NCBI GenBank assembly: GCA_009746045.1
Contig: RPFO01000027.1
Coordinates: forward strand, 774,138 to 838,137
Origin: Mesostigma viride
Lineage: Eukaryota; Streptophyta; Mesostigmatophyceae; Mesostigmatales; Mesostigmataceae
Reading direction: 5' to 3'
DNA: 64,000 nucleotides
Of this stretch, positions 1 to 11,143 are shown piece by piece (the stretch's first letter is position 1; every line of letters starts with the position of its first letter). The position numbers and the translations under genes are program-made. The notes under the pieces are model-generated. The model was not told the origin of the DNA. It did no database searches and saw only the letters and a list, made by a program, of their open reading frames with translations.

Positions 1-680
1 TTGGCTGACTAATTCGATCTGTACAAAGGGTTTCATGTTCGCCTAAATTTTCCTTGGATGACCCGGTTGTTTATAAGGGTCGGTGGCTATTTTAGTGGTT
101 CGAGAAAATTAATTGTAGGTTTTATACGACTTGCTTGCAAAGATTGGTATTTGGTTGCACCGGCTGAGATTAGCTGGGGACCTGTAGGGTCGGCTGGTTG
201 CCTAACGAATCTTTGACTGATTTGTTCTTTTAGTCAGTTCTGATTGATTATTGTTGTATAGTGGATTCGGACCGGCCCAAGGGGTCGATGGGCGAGTTTT
301 ATGTTTGTCAGTCTTGAGAACCTTGTACAACTACCTGTACGGTTAACGCACTAGCCTGGGGGTGCGTGGCCACGTTGTTTGTAGTGGCGTTTTCAGCACA
401 GGCCGGCGTGTGACGCATGCCGGTGTTACTTAATTTAGGATTATGTCAGCTTGTGTGTCGGGGACCATGCCTTAAGCAAGCTAGGCTGGCAATGATCCGC
501 AGTTGTTTCTTTTTCCTCCCTCCCACCCTGGAGGCTTCTTGCTTCCGCGTGCGGATTGAGAAAGCTTGAGGCCACTGTTAACTGCTGCATCTGTGGCAGG
601 GCTCCACTTATTGTATTCAATCAAATGCTGGTCTTCTTGGGAGCTTAGTGATCTTAAACAATATTGGGCAGACCACACGC
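1..680 (+). repeat. Dispersed repeat R1, copy 1
   Basis: This block recurs at 7421-7940 in the same orientation and, reverse-complemented and interrupted, within 12960-14060. Shared landmarks are CGACCCGGTTGTTTATAAGG near position 60, TAGCCTGGGGGTGCGTGGCC near 352 and CCTCCCACCCTGGAGGCTTC near 520. No coding content is recognisable. It may start before the window. Confidence 0.75.
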
Positions 681-857
681 TTCACAATATTAAGGTGGAC
701 CCAGGGACCCCCCCCCACATATGGGTGTTCTCCAAGTTCCGCTGCCAACGCTCACGAAATTCAGGCACAAATTCACTATTACCGTAATCAGGCTAACTGA
801 ACACCATGACTCGAGTGTCAAAGGCCGGCCAGATAAAAAAAAGAAAGGAACAAACAC
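681..857. other. Unassigned spacer
   Basis: Short unassigned stretch between repeats R1 and R2, with a run of Cs near 710. Nothing coding is recognised. Confidence 0.4.
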
Positions 858-1465
858 ATAGGTGCTGAAGCTAAGGTCTATCGGAGTGCCTTCCTAGGTA
901 CCATGAGAAACATGTTTATTACGATGAGTGTGCAGGCTTTAGTAGTGGAGCCTAGCCACACCCTCAAAATCATTGTACAAGTCAGGCCAGTTCATAATTG
1001 TGGGGCCCAGCACATGCCCCCTTGGTCCAATCTTGTCCCCCAACAGCAGCGAGGGTGGGTGGGTGGGAGCTGCAAAAAGGCCTCCCTACGTTCACCACAC
1101 CGCTCTAAGTACGTGTGCTCATGCACAGCCGAGCACAATGTACAGTATCAAGGCGCCGCACCCCCCTCAAAGGGGGGGCATGTATGTGACAGTAGGCCAT
1201 AGTACCAGCGCAACGCCAGTCCCTTTCTACTCTAGTCCTATGTAACGCAGGCACCTCACATGGTGTAGGGGACGTACGGTAGAGCTACGCTACAGGCGGC
1301 AGATCGGCCCCCTTTGAGCCCGCTGCAACATAATAACTGTAAAATGAGATAGCTGAGAAAGTGTTCTTTGAACCTAGTTTCTCTTTGATAGATGAGAATG
1401 AATGCCGCAATCAGGGTGGTATGGTGGGTCGGTCGACGGTCGGCCTTGGGCCGCACCCATTTCAT
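858..1465 (+). repeat. Dispersed repeat R2, copy 1
   Basis: It begins with GGTGCTGAAGCTAAGG and includes a GGGTGGGTGGGTGGG tract near 1052 followed by GCTGCAAAAAGGCC. The same order of landmarks recurs at 27268-27790 in the same orientation, and an inverted, low-complexity-expanded relative lies at 4460-5060. Short open frames here are incidental. Confidence 0.7.
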
Positions 1466-3298
1466 GGGTTAGAATGAGGTGGCCTGACTTATAAGGCTGT
1501 TTCTACTTCTGTAAGTTATGAAGCGATTAGCCTAGCTGCTGAAGACTCGTGGGGTGAGCCTGGGCGTAGCCGCCCTCAAAGGCTACTGGAAGGAGCTCTA
1601 GTTGTCCTTTTCTTCTCATCGCATGTCTGGGGCTATGGCGGATGACAAGACCACTAAAGCTTCCCCAGTCGCGTCAGCCTACAAGTATTTGGCTGGCGGT
1701 GGCTCGACTACGTAGTGAAGGCGCGGGGCTGACATAACACGAACAGTCACACGCATGCGAAAAGAAAAGTTTTACTACCTTCGAATTCTCCCCATGGCTG
1801 GGTTCTCAGCCGATGCGTGAAAAAAAAAAACTTCGTGCTTACGCAAAGCCCATTGTGCTTACATACGGAAAGCCGAGGCTATGAGTAAGCTTGTCCGTGG
1901 GCGGCACAACGGGGGCTGCCACGTGGTGTCCACCACGGTCCGACGGTTCATGGCCCTGTCATGAAATGTGGCAGCATGGGTCAGATGCACTTGCCTGCGC
2001 CTACTGCGTCACTGGCAGGAGGGTTGGTTGGGTGATACTGCGGGCAGTTGTGATGGACTGCACATCTAGTCCGTTGGCACGCATGTTATAAACCCGTAAA
2101 CAGTGCCCATGCCAATTTTCGACCATGACTTGAACTCATGACCCCAAATTGGCATGATTTTGTAGCAGAACTGCAACTCGCGCAGGAAGGCTTTTTTGGG
2201 AAATTGAGCTCAGTGCCGAGATCCGGATCCGTGATACGTAGCACACTTGTCTGACTGACTACCGGACCAGGGTGGCTTCAGGACTTATTCGACTACTGGA
2301 GCATGCAGGGTGAATGTTCATCCTGGACAAACTGAATGGTGCACACTGGGGCATGCACCGTGGTGCACAGCTGTCGGTATAGAAGAAAACCAGTCATATT
2401 TAGCTCGATCAGCTGACCGTGCTGGTCCATAATGCAATACGGGGTATATTTGTCACGGGGAGGAAAATACGGCAAATACCCGAGTACTTACGAAGGGCCT
2501 GAAACTACCCCGTAAAATACGGCAGAGAGCCTATGCAGATATATACAGGTAGAGCTCCTTGTGAATGACTCTCAAAATCGTAATTCCATGGCTGTATTTA
2601 TTGTCATGATAGCATGGGCCGCTTATTCAAACACTTGGAAATCAAGGCTGCTTGTTATATATGACAATGCAGAAATTGCCCATGCACTCCCCTGAGTCTA
2701 CATTTCATGGTGAAGCTGGCCTAAAATGCAGGGTATTAAGGAGGGGGCCAAAATACCGTAAATGCACGATGTACGCGAGCATCTATGGACCCCATGTGAA
2801 GTACAGACCAACACGGCCAGCTGATGGGTCCCTGGGGCAGTTACAAGTATTTTAGTGCAGGGATACCGTCCTCATTTCAAGAAATTGTTCCTACATAATT
2901 AATCCCAGGGTGAGCTCATTGAGAAGGGGTCCATCATGCATAACCAGGGTGTCACATCACACACTCGACGTACCCCCTGAGGGGGGGTGCAGTTTACACA
3001 GCAGAGGGACCTTGTACAGGGACCACCCACTACACCCCCAAATAGCTCTACCCACGGGTGTGCATGCATTGTTCCTAGTATGGCCTAGGACTTATCGTTA
3101 GGCTGGATGGGGGCTCCAGTGGCGTATGGTGCAACTCATGGCTGGTTTAAGGCTTGAGTCAGAGACGGTTGAGGGGTCAAGAAGATAAGTGTTACCGACA
3201 TCAGCCCTCGTATGGGCATGCAGGGATTTAGTAACAGGGGGCAGAGACCGTTGTCATACCTATGCAGAATTTCGGTTCAGGCCAAGATAGAGGCCAGT
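1466..3298. other. No recognised gene
   Basis: About 1.8 kb with only short, unrelated open frames on both strands. No ankyrin-like segment, terminal inverted repeat or RNA gene was recognised. A weak tRNA B-box resemblance near 2130 on the minus strand is not backed by a cloverleaf. Confidence 0.5.
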
Positions 3299-3560
3299 TT
3301 AACAGACAGACACGAGTCGCACCAGTCTAATGGCTGGCTCAGTTGCGCTTGTGCTTTGTCGGCTGCTGGTGTGTGTGGTGTGTGCCTGCGCACCAGCTAA
3401 AGCCTGAAATATGGATACTCCCCCAGATGACGACGTCGATAATCGCCAAGATGAGGCAGCGGCGGATGTCTCCGAAAGTTGTTCCCGCGGTGAGGCATCA
3501 CTAGTTCTTGTAGGAAACTGGTGTATGTTTTCCGCTGCATCTTCTTCCTTGTCCTTGTGC
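3299..3560 (-). CDS. Possible 3'-terminal exon of the ankyrin gene
   Basis: Downstream of A24 on the minus strand is an open stretch reading DKEEDAAENIHQ and then a Ser/Thr-rich segment. It is preceded by a possible AG acceptor (CGCACAAG). It could be the C-terminal tail of the ankyrin protein. No domain is recognised, the splice acceptor is weak, and a shadow plus-strand frame (3411-3620) is equally open, so this is only a candidate. Confidence 0.2.
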
Positions 3561-3638
3561 GCACATTTCACAATTAACAAGCATGTCAGGCAATTAAAGC
3601 ACATCCAAATCAGCCACTGAGGCAAAAGCAAATCAGAC

Positions 3639-3737
3639 CTCATCCATGGCCTCCACGTCAGCCCTCCTTGCGACGAGGCGGTTGACGTCATCCAGACGTC
3701 CTGCCCCGGATGCGTCATGGAGCGGGGTTCTTCCATT
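3639..3737 (-). CDS. Ankyrin-repeat exon A24 (99 nt)
   Basis: One 33-residue ankyrin repeat beginning NGRTPLHDAS and ending ADVEAMDE. It carries the TPLH turn of helix 1 and a variant second helix (DDVNRLVARR in place of LDVVKQLI). The acceptor is TGCGTTCAG. The donor GTCTGA is non-optimal. Both ends are phase 0. It is the last ankyrin exon seen on this strand, 308 nt downstream of A23. The normally conserved G-H-L before helix 2 is changed to G-R-L, so this is one of the older copies. Confidence 0.75.
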
Positions 3738-4045
3738 CTGAACGCAGCCACCAGGGATGTGGCCATGAAATTCCGACAACGCACACAAAGACATGTCAAT
3801 ATCCACAAGCACCAAGCAGGCTTGGGTAGCGAGTGATCATGACCCTACACCTGTGTACATCATGGTTGCTGATCAATGGCACGACTAGGTTCTTGACAGA
3901 CTGATCTTCAAGCGCGGTTTGAGGGAAAAAACATCAGATTCAATACCACCAGCTTTGGAGACAAGTAAGCAAAGCATCTGCATGTCTCGGGCCTCAGGGG
4001 CGATGAGTGGATACATATAAAACTCTGTCCCTTGGCCACACCCAC

Positions 4046-4177
4046 CGCGCTCTCTGTGGCTCGTGATGCAGTTTGCTGTTGCTGTGCCTTCAGCTTGGCC
4101 TCGGGCACCTTGCGCAAAAAGTGCACCACGTCCTCCTCCTTGGCTTCCGTGGCAACATCAAGAGGTGTTCTCCCCTC
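4046..4177 (-). CDS. Ankyrin-like exon A23 with Gln-rich tail (132 nt)
   Basis: Starts EGRTPLDVATEAKEEDVVHF, a recognisable first ankyrin helix followed by a divergent second one. It then continues into a charged, Gln-rich stretch (KLKAQQQQTASRATESA) that could form a coiled coil. The acceptor follows AACCACAG and the likely donor is GTGGGTG. At 132 nt and phase 0 it is longer than every other cassette. It looks like a degenerate or capping repeat. The low-coordinate boundary is less certain than for the 99-nt exons, because the frame stays open for a few more codons. Confidence 0.6.
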
Positions 4178-4459
4178 CTGTGGTTTATTCATATATACAT
4201 GACATATTTAAAGCATCAGGCGAATTGAAGACACAAACTCTATATCACGGCGTAAAACGAGAGGTGCGGAGAAAAGAAGCCAGCCTAGTCACAAAATTGA
4301 ACCGACCAATCAACCGAAGGATGAACCGGTTGACTAGCCAGATGATGAGTTTACCAACCAACAATCAAAGATGATCGATTGCAGCCATATGAACAACATG
4401 ACTTCTGAGATTTAGTAACTAAGTTAGGGCCATTTGTTGAGCTTCGCTCATTTTACATA

Positions 4460-5060
4460 TGACGCGTGGACGGGCTCAAAGGGGACCGACCTGCCGTAGG
4501 TAGCGGAAGACCAGTGCTTGTCACGAGGGTACTGCACCGGCCGGCCCTTTCTGTACAGACGCTGAGTGTGGTTCCGAAGTGCAGGCCTAAGTAGCTTCTA
4601 ATGTACATGACTAGACCTTGTACCCACGCCAGCCACCAGGCGTGGCGCAACTGTGATGGGCCAGTCAGTACACCTTGTACCTGCGCCAGCCGGCAGGCCT
4701 GCGTGGCGCAATGTGAATGATAGTCAGTACTTATAGTGGTGTAGGGGACGTAGGGAGGCCTCTTTTCAGCTCCCCCCCCCCCCACCCCCCCACCCCCCCA
4801 CCCCCCCCACCCCCCCCACCCACTCACCCAACCGCCCGCCCGCCCGCCCGCCCGCCCGCCCGCCCGCCCGCCCCCCCCCCCCCCCCCCCCCCCACCCACC
4901 CACCCACCCACCCCACCCACCCACACCCCACCCACCCACACTGCTAAGAGGGGCAACACCTTGTGTTTGAGTATGCTGGGCCCCCAGCATGGTGCTACAA
5001 TAACCAACTTGATAATGATGTGCGCTGAGTTTGAAGGTGTGGTATAGGCTGTACGTATAA
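4460..5060 (-). repeat. Dispersed repeat R2, inverted copy with expanded C/G tract
   Basis: GTAGGGGACGTAGGGAGGCC (near 4741), the following AGCTCC and the distal GGGCCCCCAGCATGGTG mirror, in reverse complement, the layout of 980-1110. The short GGGTGGGTGGG tract of R2 is here replaced by about 170 bp of low-complexity sequence. Confidence 0.6.
4768..4942. repeat. C-rich low-complexity tract
   Basis: Consecutive runs of (C)nA, then about 10 CCCG units, then a run of roughly 20 Cs, then CCCA and CCCACA units. The minus strand is a near-continuous G-tract array able to form G-quadruplexes. Proline-, glycine- and tryptophan-rich open frames over it are composition artefacts. Confidence 0.9.
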
Positions 5061-5549
5061 AGCCTAGCACACAAAAATGTAAAACAAATGTTTCTCTTGG
5101 TGGGAAGGAATTCCAATGGACCAAAAACAAGAAATATATTGAAGGGTTATTCAGTTTGTGGGTCATCTTATGTATTGTGACACCATGTACGCCTCACTCA
5201 GTATGCTGCAACTTGCAAGAGGGGAAGGATTTACGTCTGGACATTCATGACATCCAATCTAAATACCAATATTTGCAGGACCCCCTAGCTAGGGTTTGTG
5301 CTACTCCAGGTGGTACTGTTCCCAAGTGAATATGGGACCAACAAGAGCTCCCGCGGTATGACCATAGTGCAAAATTGTCATCAAAATATTACAACCATGT
5401 AGGCTAGCAACTGTGCTGAAAGGTGAAGCGCGGACTGCTACACACGCCAGTGTTGAACACTTACAGACGCCCAAACATTACGTAAACGAGGGCAAAACCA
5501 CGTCCACTTTGGCCACTGGCATACATAAAACAAACAGCCAAACACTGAC

Positions 5550-5648
5550 ATTGTCCTTGGCTGCCACGTCGGCGCCACTTGCGACAAGTTGCTTCACGAC
5601 ATCCAGATGGCCATTTCTTGATGCATAATGCAGCGGCGTCCACCCATC
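5550..5648 (-). CDS. Ankyrin-repeat exon A22 (99 nt)
   Basis: A single well-conserved ankyrin repeat, DGWTPLHYASRNGHLDVV then KQLVASGADVAAKDN. The acceptor is TGCGTTCAG, the donor is GTCAGTG, and both ends are phase 0. The conserved intronic motif GCTGCTGCCAGAAGCC lies at about 5828, 180 nt upstream of the acceptor. The intron upstream (to A21) is 6.8 kb because it holds the 507-bp MITE, the 3.2-kb mariner-like shell and repeat R1. Confidence 0.85.
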
Positions 5649-6234
5649 CTGAACGCAGCATGGGGTCACGCACATGTTACCCGCACAAACCAACAAAATG
5701 CAGCAGGGCCTGCCAGCATCAACAAGAGCGCACGCTTCCAAAGCGACTGATGAGCCCAAGTCCATCTCCGACGTTGACTCTCTGATCAATGGCCTGAACC
5801 CCACGTTTGAACAATCAGACCTCCTAGCTGCTGCCAGAAGCCATGCCTTCAATATCTCTCTCCAAGCCAGGATTGCCACACACACCGATGTTTGCATACA
5901 AAAGAAGAGCTGTGCAAGGAACAAGCGGAGTATACGAGACCGTAATGGGATTGTAGCAGCAAGAGACGGGGCGCACGTGAACGATCGAGAAAAAAAACTG
6001 GCAACCTTGAAAGGACGAGCGCACATAAGCTTAGACGCAGCTCATGCCTGCCACAAACGACTAAAAGGGTGTAAGGCACAGATAATAGTATGTATGGCCT
6101 GCAGCAATCTACTGACCATCGCTGCAGCCACGAGCTTATCTTATTGTGATTAAGGTAATTCAAGAGTGCAATTAAAGATTGGCAGATAAAGTGCCCCAAT
6201 AGCTGCAATGTGAAGAAAGAACCAAACAAGGATA
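5649..6234 (-). other. Intron module upstream of A22
   Basis: Intronic sequence carrying the array-wide motif near 5828 and text such as GCATGCCTTCAATATC that resembles the other modules. It shows the exon-plus-upstream-intron duplication unit in a diverged form. Overlapping open frames are not supported as genes. Confidence 0.5.
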
Positions 6235-6741
6235 CAGAGATGGCTCACTTGTGTGGGCCACTGGTGGGCCGAATGCACCATAGTGGGCCACCAAATTAAC
6301 TTTAGTGGGCTGGCTCAACAGTGACCGTTTAGTGGGCCACCCAACCTCATGAATTTCAGTTTAGTGGGCCACTCATTCAGTTTCGTTGGCCGCACATAGG
6401 AAATCACGGATGTTATAAAGCTTGGAGGGGCCAACATGTTGTTGGTGTTGGCCTAAGCCCGCGGGACATAGGCCAGCGCTGCTGTCTCATTTATTTCACA
6501 AGGGGACGAACTGCACTACGTATGGGACACTCACTTCATGCACACGGGCCACGCAATCGCGTGCGTGAGCCACAAATAAACGCACGAGGGCCAGTGATTC
6601 ACGTACGTGGGCTCTCCTTATCAACTTCACCCTGGTGGGCCATCAAATCCAACTTGGTGGGCCGGGCCGTTCTGATGAGTTGGTTGGCCTATAAACCTTA
6701 CGTGGGCAATGGCCCACCCACAAAAGTGCAAGCCATCTCTG
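6235..6741. mobile_element. 507-bp TA-flanked MITE rich in GTGGGCC motifs
   Basis: Left end CAGAGATGGCT, right end AGCCATCTCTG, with a TA dinucleotide on both sides (6233-6234, 6742-6743). This is the target duplication expected of Tc1/mariner-type elements. The inverted similarity continues imperfectly inward to TGTGGG. The interior is dominated by irregularly spaced GTGGGCC or its complement. It has no coding capacity, so it is a non-autonomous element. Confidence 0.75.
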
Positions 6742-6743
6742 TA

Positions 6744-7420
6744 CAGTATCCAACTTAGCAGCTGACCTTCTTCAAACACATTTCAAGGCAAACGTTGACC
6801 GAGTTCAAGATTGCGTGTCTGCGTGGCCGGGAAAAAGTGCCTTGCAGGATACAGTGACAGGCCGCAGAGAGATTGACACAAGGCAGCATCCACGCCTCAG
6901 CTTTCCCTTCCCACGACCTAGAAAATGAAAGAAAATGTGGGTGGGCGTGACTTCAGGGGCATGGTGGGACTTGTGTGAATTAACCACATGAGAGCTATTT
7001 AGTCATCAAGGACAAGGCATGTACAGGGGGCAGGCTGCATCACTATAAATTGCGGCGTGTCTACCTATCTCTAAGCCCTAGAATATTCGTGTCATGTTTT
7101 CTAGCTTATCCCCATGTGAGATACGCCATTCCTAGTGGTAAACATGAACTGCGGGATGGATCCGGCAGGAAACGTGTATAATGTTAGACGTAATGGTTGG
7201 TGCAGGCTATGAGCTACGTCCAGCTCTTATTGATATGAATTCAGTCACGTGATGTGAAACATGTTTAGTGACGACCTGAGTGCTGAGATGTGTGTTCAAA
7301 GTCCGATAAATTTAAACATTTTTGCATTGGTTTTCTCTGCATATAGTTTAATTAACGCATGCGGGAAAGATAGGGCCGCTATGCCTTGACCTGAATGTGA
7401 AATTAAGGCTGTCTGCGACA
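6744..7420. other. No recognised gene
   Basis: Intronic or intergenic sequence between the MITE and R1 copy 2. No coding, RNA or repeat feature was recognised. Confidence 0.4.
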
Positions 7421-7943
7421 TGGGCTGACTAATCCGTTCTGTACAAAGGGTTTCATGCTCTCCTAAATTCTCCTTGAACGACCCGGTTGTTTATAAGGGT
7501 CGGTGGCTATTAATTAGTGGTCTGAAAAAAATAATAGCAGGCTTTATGAGACTTGCTTGCAAAGATTCGTACTTGGTTGCACCGCTGTGAAGCTAGGGAC
7601 CTTTAGGGTCAGTTGGTTGATTGTTATAATGAGTCGTGATGAATTATTGTGCAGTGGACTCGGACCGGCCCAAGGGGCTGATGGGCGAGATTTATGCTCG
7701 TCAGTTTTAAGAACCTTGTACGACTACCTGTACGGTTAACGTACTAGCCTGGGGGTGCGTGGCCACGTCAGGCCGGCGCGCGTGACACACGCCGGTGTTA
7801 ATTAATTTAGGATGATGTCAGGTTGTGTGCCGGAGGAATATGCCATAAGCAAGCTAGGCCGGCAATCATCCGCAGTTGTTTCTTTCCATCCCTCCCACCC
7901 TGGAGGCTTCTTGCTTCTTTGTGCAGACTGGGTTCTAAACCTG
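7421..7943 (+). repeat. Dispersed repeat R1, copy 2
   Basis: It matches 1-560 with scattered substitutions and small indels, for example CGACCCGGTTGTTTATAAGG followed by GTCGGTGGCTATT. Its right side ends where the TIR element at 7946 begins. Confidence 0.75.
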
Positions 7944-8757
7944 TACTACCTCCGGGCCATTAAAATATCTACGAGGGTGGGCCATTAAAATATCTACATA
8001 TTGGACACTGTGTATGAGGCACTACCACGGTAATTTATATGGGAATTTTTCAAAGCCCTTCCATGTCCTCATACCTAGAGATGTATAGCAAAGACCTATG
8101 AAAAAAAATCTGGGTTTGGACTCTGAAGTTAGAGGCACCACAAAAAGACACCTAGGGGGGTCACCTGGCCCTTGGCTAATTTTGGCGCACATGCCCGCGT
8201 TAAATTAGTGCAAATGAGAGATAGGAACCACGTGTGGGATTTGACATCACATCCATGCTGGTGGCACACTTGGGTATGAGCCCACCAATTTGGGGCCCAA
8301 TCGCAAAGCGTTTGGGCACATAAAACTTCCATGGTGCACATGGGTATTTTTCAGGGACATTTCAGTTACATTTTTTATTCACACTTTCAGTTACATGCAG
8401 GCTTATAACTTCTTTAAATGAACAGGTCTTTGAGAGCCCTCTTATTGTAGCATCCCCAGACTTGTGTACAAGAGAGTGGCACCTCTAAAGCCACAGTTAG
8501 GGACCATTAAGCCATGACTGGCGTAAATAATGCCTACAAAATCATCACAAAAAAGGACCTTCCCATGCCCTACAAACTTGAAAATCTGTGCAATACATTC
8601 CTTAAATGGCAATGGGAGAGGCTGCCACACTCAAAATTGGTGCAATACAATGTAGAGAGTCTAAATCCCAGCACCCAGCATGTGGGCCTGCAGTTTACTA
8701 GGAGAGAGGATGCACGCATGGGCATGCCCATTTCATGCCACCAAACATCAACCATAC

Positions 8758-9511
8758 AGTTAGGTTAAACAGTGCCGGAACCTTTTGCCCACTGAGGCAA
8801 ATCGGGCCGGAACACTATTTTGCCCGGAATAACCACTTCCGAGCACCCAAGTTAATTCGGCCTCGTGGAGGGTGGGTTGAATATGAGACATCCGCCTAGG
8901 CCACTGAGCACGCACCACTAAATGCGCCGGAGCTGTCCGGATCCGAACCCCTGACCTCCAAGTTGCACAGGTTTTAGTTAGGTTAAATAGTGCCGGAACC
9001 TTTTGCCGCCTGAGGCAAATCGGTCCGTCACACTATTTTGCCCGGAATAACCACTTCCGAGCACCCAAGTTAATTCGGCCGAATTAACTTGGGTGCTCGG
9101 AAGTGGTTATTCCGGGCAAAATAGTGTGACGGACCGATTTGCCTCAGGCGGCAAAAGGTTCCGGCACTATTTAACCTAACTAAAACCTGTGCAACTTGGA
9201 GGTCAGGGGTTCGGATCCGGACAGCTCCGGCGCATTTAGTGGTGCGTGCTCAGTGGCCTAGGCGGATGTCTCATATTCAACCCACCCTCCACGAGGCCAG
9301 GTTTTAGTTAGGTTAAACAGTGCCGGAACCTTTTGCCCACTGAGGCAAATCGGGCCGGAACACTATTTTGCCCGGAATAACCACTTCCGAGCACCCAAGT
9401 TAATTCGGCCGAATTAACTTGGGTGCTCGGAAGTGGTTATTCCGGGCAAAATAGTGTTCCGGCCCGATTTGCCTCAGTGGGCAAAAGGTTCCGGCACTGT
9501 TTAACCTAACT
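8758..9511. mobile_element. Fold-back element FB1 (754 bp)
   Basis: It begins AGTTAGGTTAAACAGTGCCG and ends with the reverse complement, giving perfect inverted termini of about 104 bp. It is flanked by the 5-bp direct repeat CATAC (8753-8757, 9512-9516). Inside are two spacerless perfect palindromes, 8859-9298 (440 bp) and 9306-9511 (206 bp). It has no coding capacity. It is nested in the 7946-11164 element. Related in terminus, target-duplication length and architecture to 38386-38769 and 20522-21360. Confidence 0.85.
8859..9298. repeat. 440-bp perfect palindrome, zero spacer
   Basis: The centre is TTAATTCGGCCGAATTAA at about 9078/9079, and the two 220-bp arms are exact reverse complements by direct comparison. 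Each arm contains a B-box-like GGTTCGGATCC (plus strand near 9208, minus strand near 8940) preceded by TGGAGGTCAGG, which suggests a tRNA-like or SINE-like component. Confidence 0.85.
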
Positions 9512-9516
9512 CATAC

Positions 9517-11143
9517 CACCTGTGACAAGCGTATGGTTCAAAAAACTGGGCAAAACCACTTCAACCTTAAAGTGGCGGCATATCATTACTAATGACAATT
9601 AAACCGGTGCTGAAGGCTGCAAAACCAGTGCTAAAGAAGCACGCTTGGCATGTAAATGAATGCAAACTGTCCTATTGCAAGGCCTTTAGTCACCTTATAC
9701 TACGCTAGTGCCGCTTTCTTGCACCCCATTAGAACCTTGCATCTGCCTTTATAGTGGTATAAAGCAGTGGTGTTGCACACTGTAGTAATTGCTTGTGTAA
9801 ATGCTGCCTAGCCAATACTAAGAAACCCATCCAACGTTTTTACCTTCACATGCTGAGAATTTACCTATGGGAAAGTGGGCAGAGGCAAGAGGAAAAGAGT
9901 ACTAACTTGCTTCCCTGGGCTGCCTTGCTGGCATCTTGCCAACAGCATTCTTAAAAAGGGCTATCTGGTTGCTAAAATTGCATGCATTCTCTCACGAACC
10001 AGAAAATACTGACGAATTTACTGCAGCATTTTTACAAAACAATTGCTCATTTTCTAACGTGATCCAGGACCCTATACTTCCAGCACCTGTTCATCCATCA
10101 GAACTCCACACCTTTTCCACTTTTTGCAGTGTTGCCAAAGGTTAGTAAGATAACCGCATGTCATTCTCCCCTTTCTTGGCGCTGCCTACCATGTTTGAGA
10201 AGCGCATACCTTTCAGCGATGTGCCCGTTTAGGAAGCCGGCCAGCGTCCGCAGTTTCCGCTGCCATTTTCACACGCAATATCTGCACTGTCGCGTCGAAA
10301 TCGTTTTATAGTTGCGAAATGACGAGAATACCGATCCCACGCACCGGCAGCTGCGTTTCTAGCTCAACCATGGCATCGTATGCCTGTCCGCTGAGGTCCC
10401 AGCAGCTCTCGGGCTCGCAGCAGCGACCTTGCACTATCTGACCACCGACTTACTCCTCCGCAGGCAGCCATTTCCCGCCCAGTAAGTTTAAATGCATTGC
10501 TAAGGAAAACCCATATCGTAGAACATCTTATTACGCAATAAAAACTGCGGAATAAAACATGACGCTCAGCAGGCCGGTGCTGCGAAAATCAAGCAAGTAC
10601 TCAGGTATAACCAACCATTAAAAAAAGAACCGCTGCGCCCCCCCAAACCAGACCAGTTTTCAGGCGTGAACATGTTTCATCATAAACAAGTATTCTACTA
10701 ACTCAGCATCGCGTTTAACGCTGGCAAGCATGAACTCCATAGCCAGCCCATCGCCAAATTCGCTTTTTTATGGCCGAACCGCATTCCTCGTCATTTTCGT
10801 GAATTTCCTGGTCTGACCGACCTACCCCGAGCATCCGAGATCCGGTACGACCTACTTGGACCAACCAAATCCTCTGGACGGACAAAATGATTCCTCCGAT
10901 TTCTCATTTGCGTTAATTTACCACAGACACCCCTAAAACACACTTTTTTGCCACGAGTTTTCTGAGGTACTTTTCAAGGTACTCCCAATTTCTAATGCTG
11001 GCAGCCCTTGGGCCAAAAAAAGTACTTTTCCTACCCTTTAAGAATATCTAGTTTGTTGGGCCACCCATTTCCTATTTTTTTCACAGTTTCTGTTTGCCCA
11101 CTATACAAATTTTGAAATTTTGGCAAAAAATGGCATTGTAGAT
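9517..11143. other. Interior of TIR element, no recognised gene
   Basis: AT-richer interior of the 7946-11164 element. Small open frames (9936-10145, 10129-10311) show no recognisable domain. Confidence 0.4.

Noticed and set aside
2100-2165. tRNA gene on the minus strand (GAGTTCAAGTC, B-box-like)
   Set aside because: No acceptor stem, anticodon arm or A-box could be paired around it.
3411-3620. Plus-strand acidic protein MDTPPDDDVDNRQDEAAADV
   Set aside because: No splice or promoter context. It overlaps the minus-strand ankyrin region and is most likely a shadow frame.
4453-5166. Gly/Trp-rich protein of 237 codons
   Set aside because: It is a translation of the C/G-rich low-complexity tract within repeat R2.
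8859-9511. Palindromes as pure assembly artefact
   Set aside because: Not adopted as the main reading because the element is bounded by a 5-bp target duplication, and independent family members (20522-21360, 38386-38769) have the same architecture. Raw reads would still be needed to exclude it.
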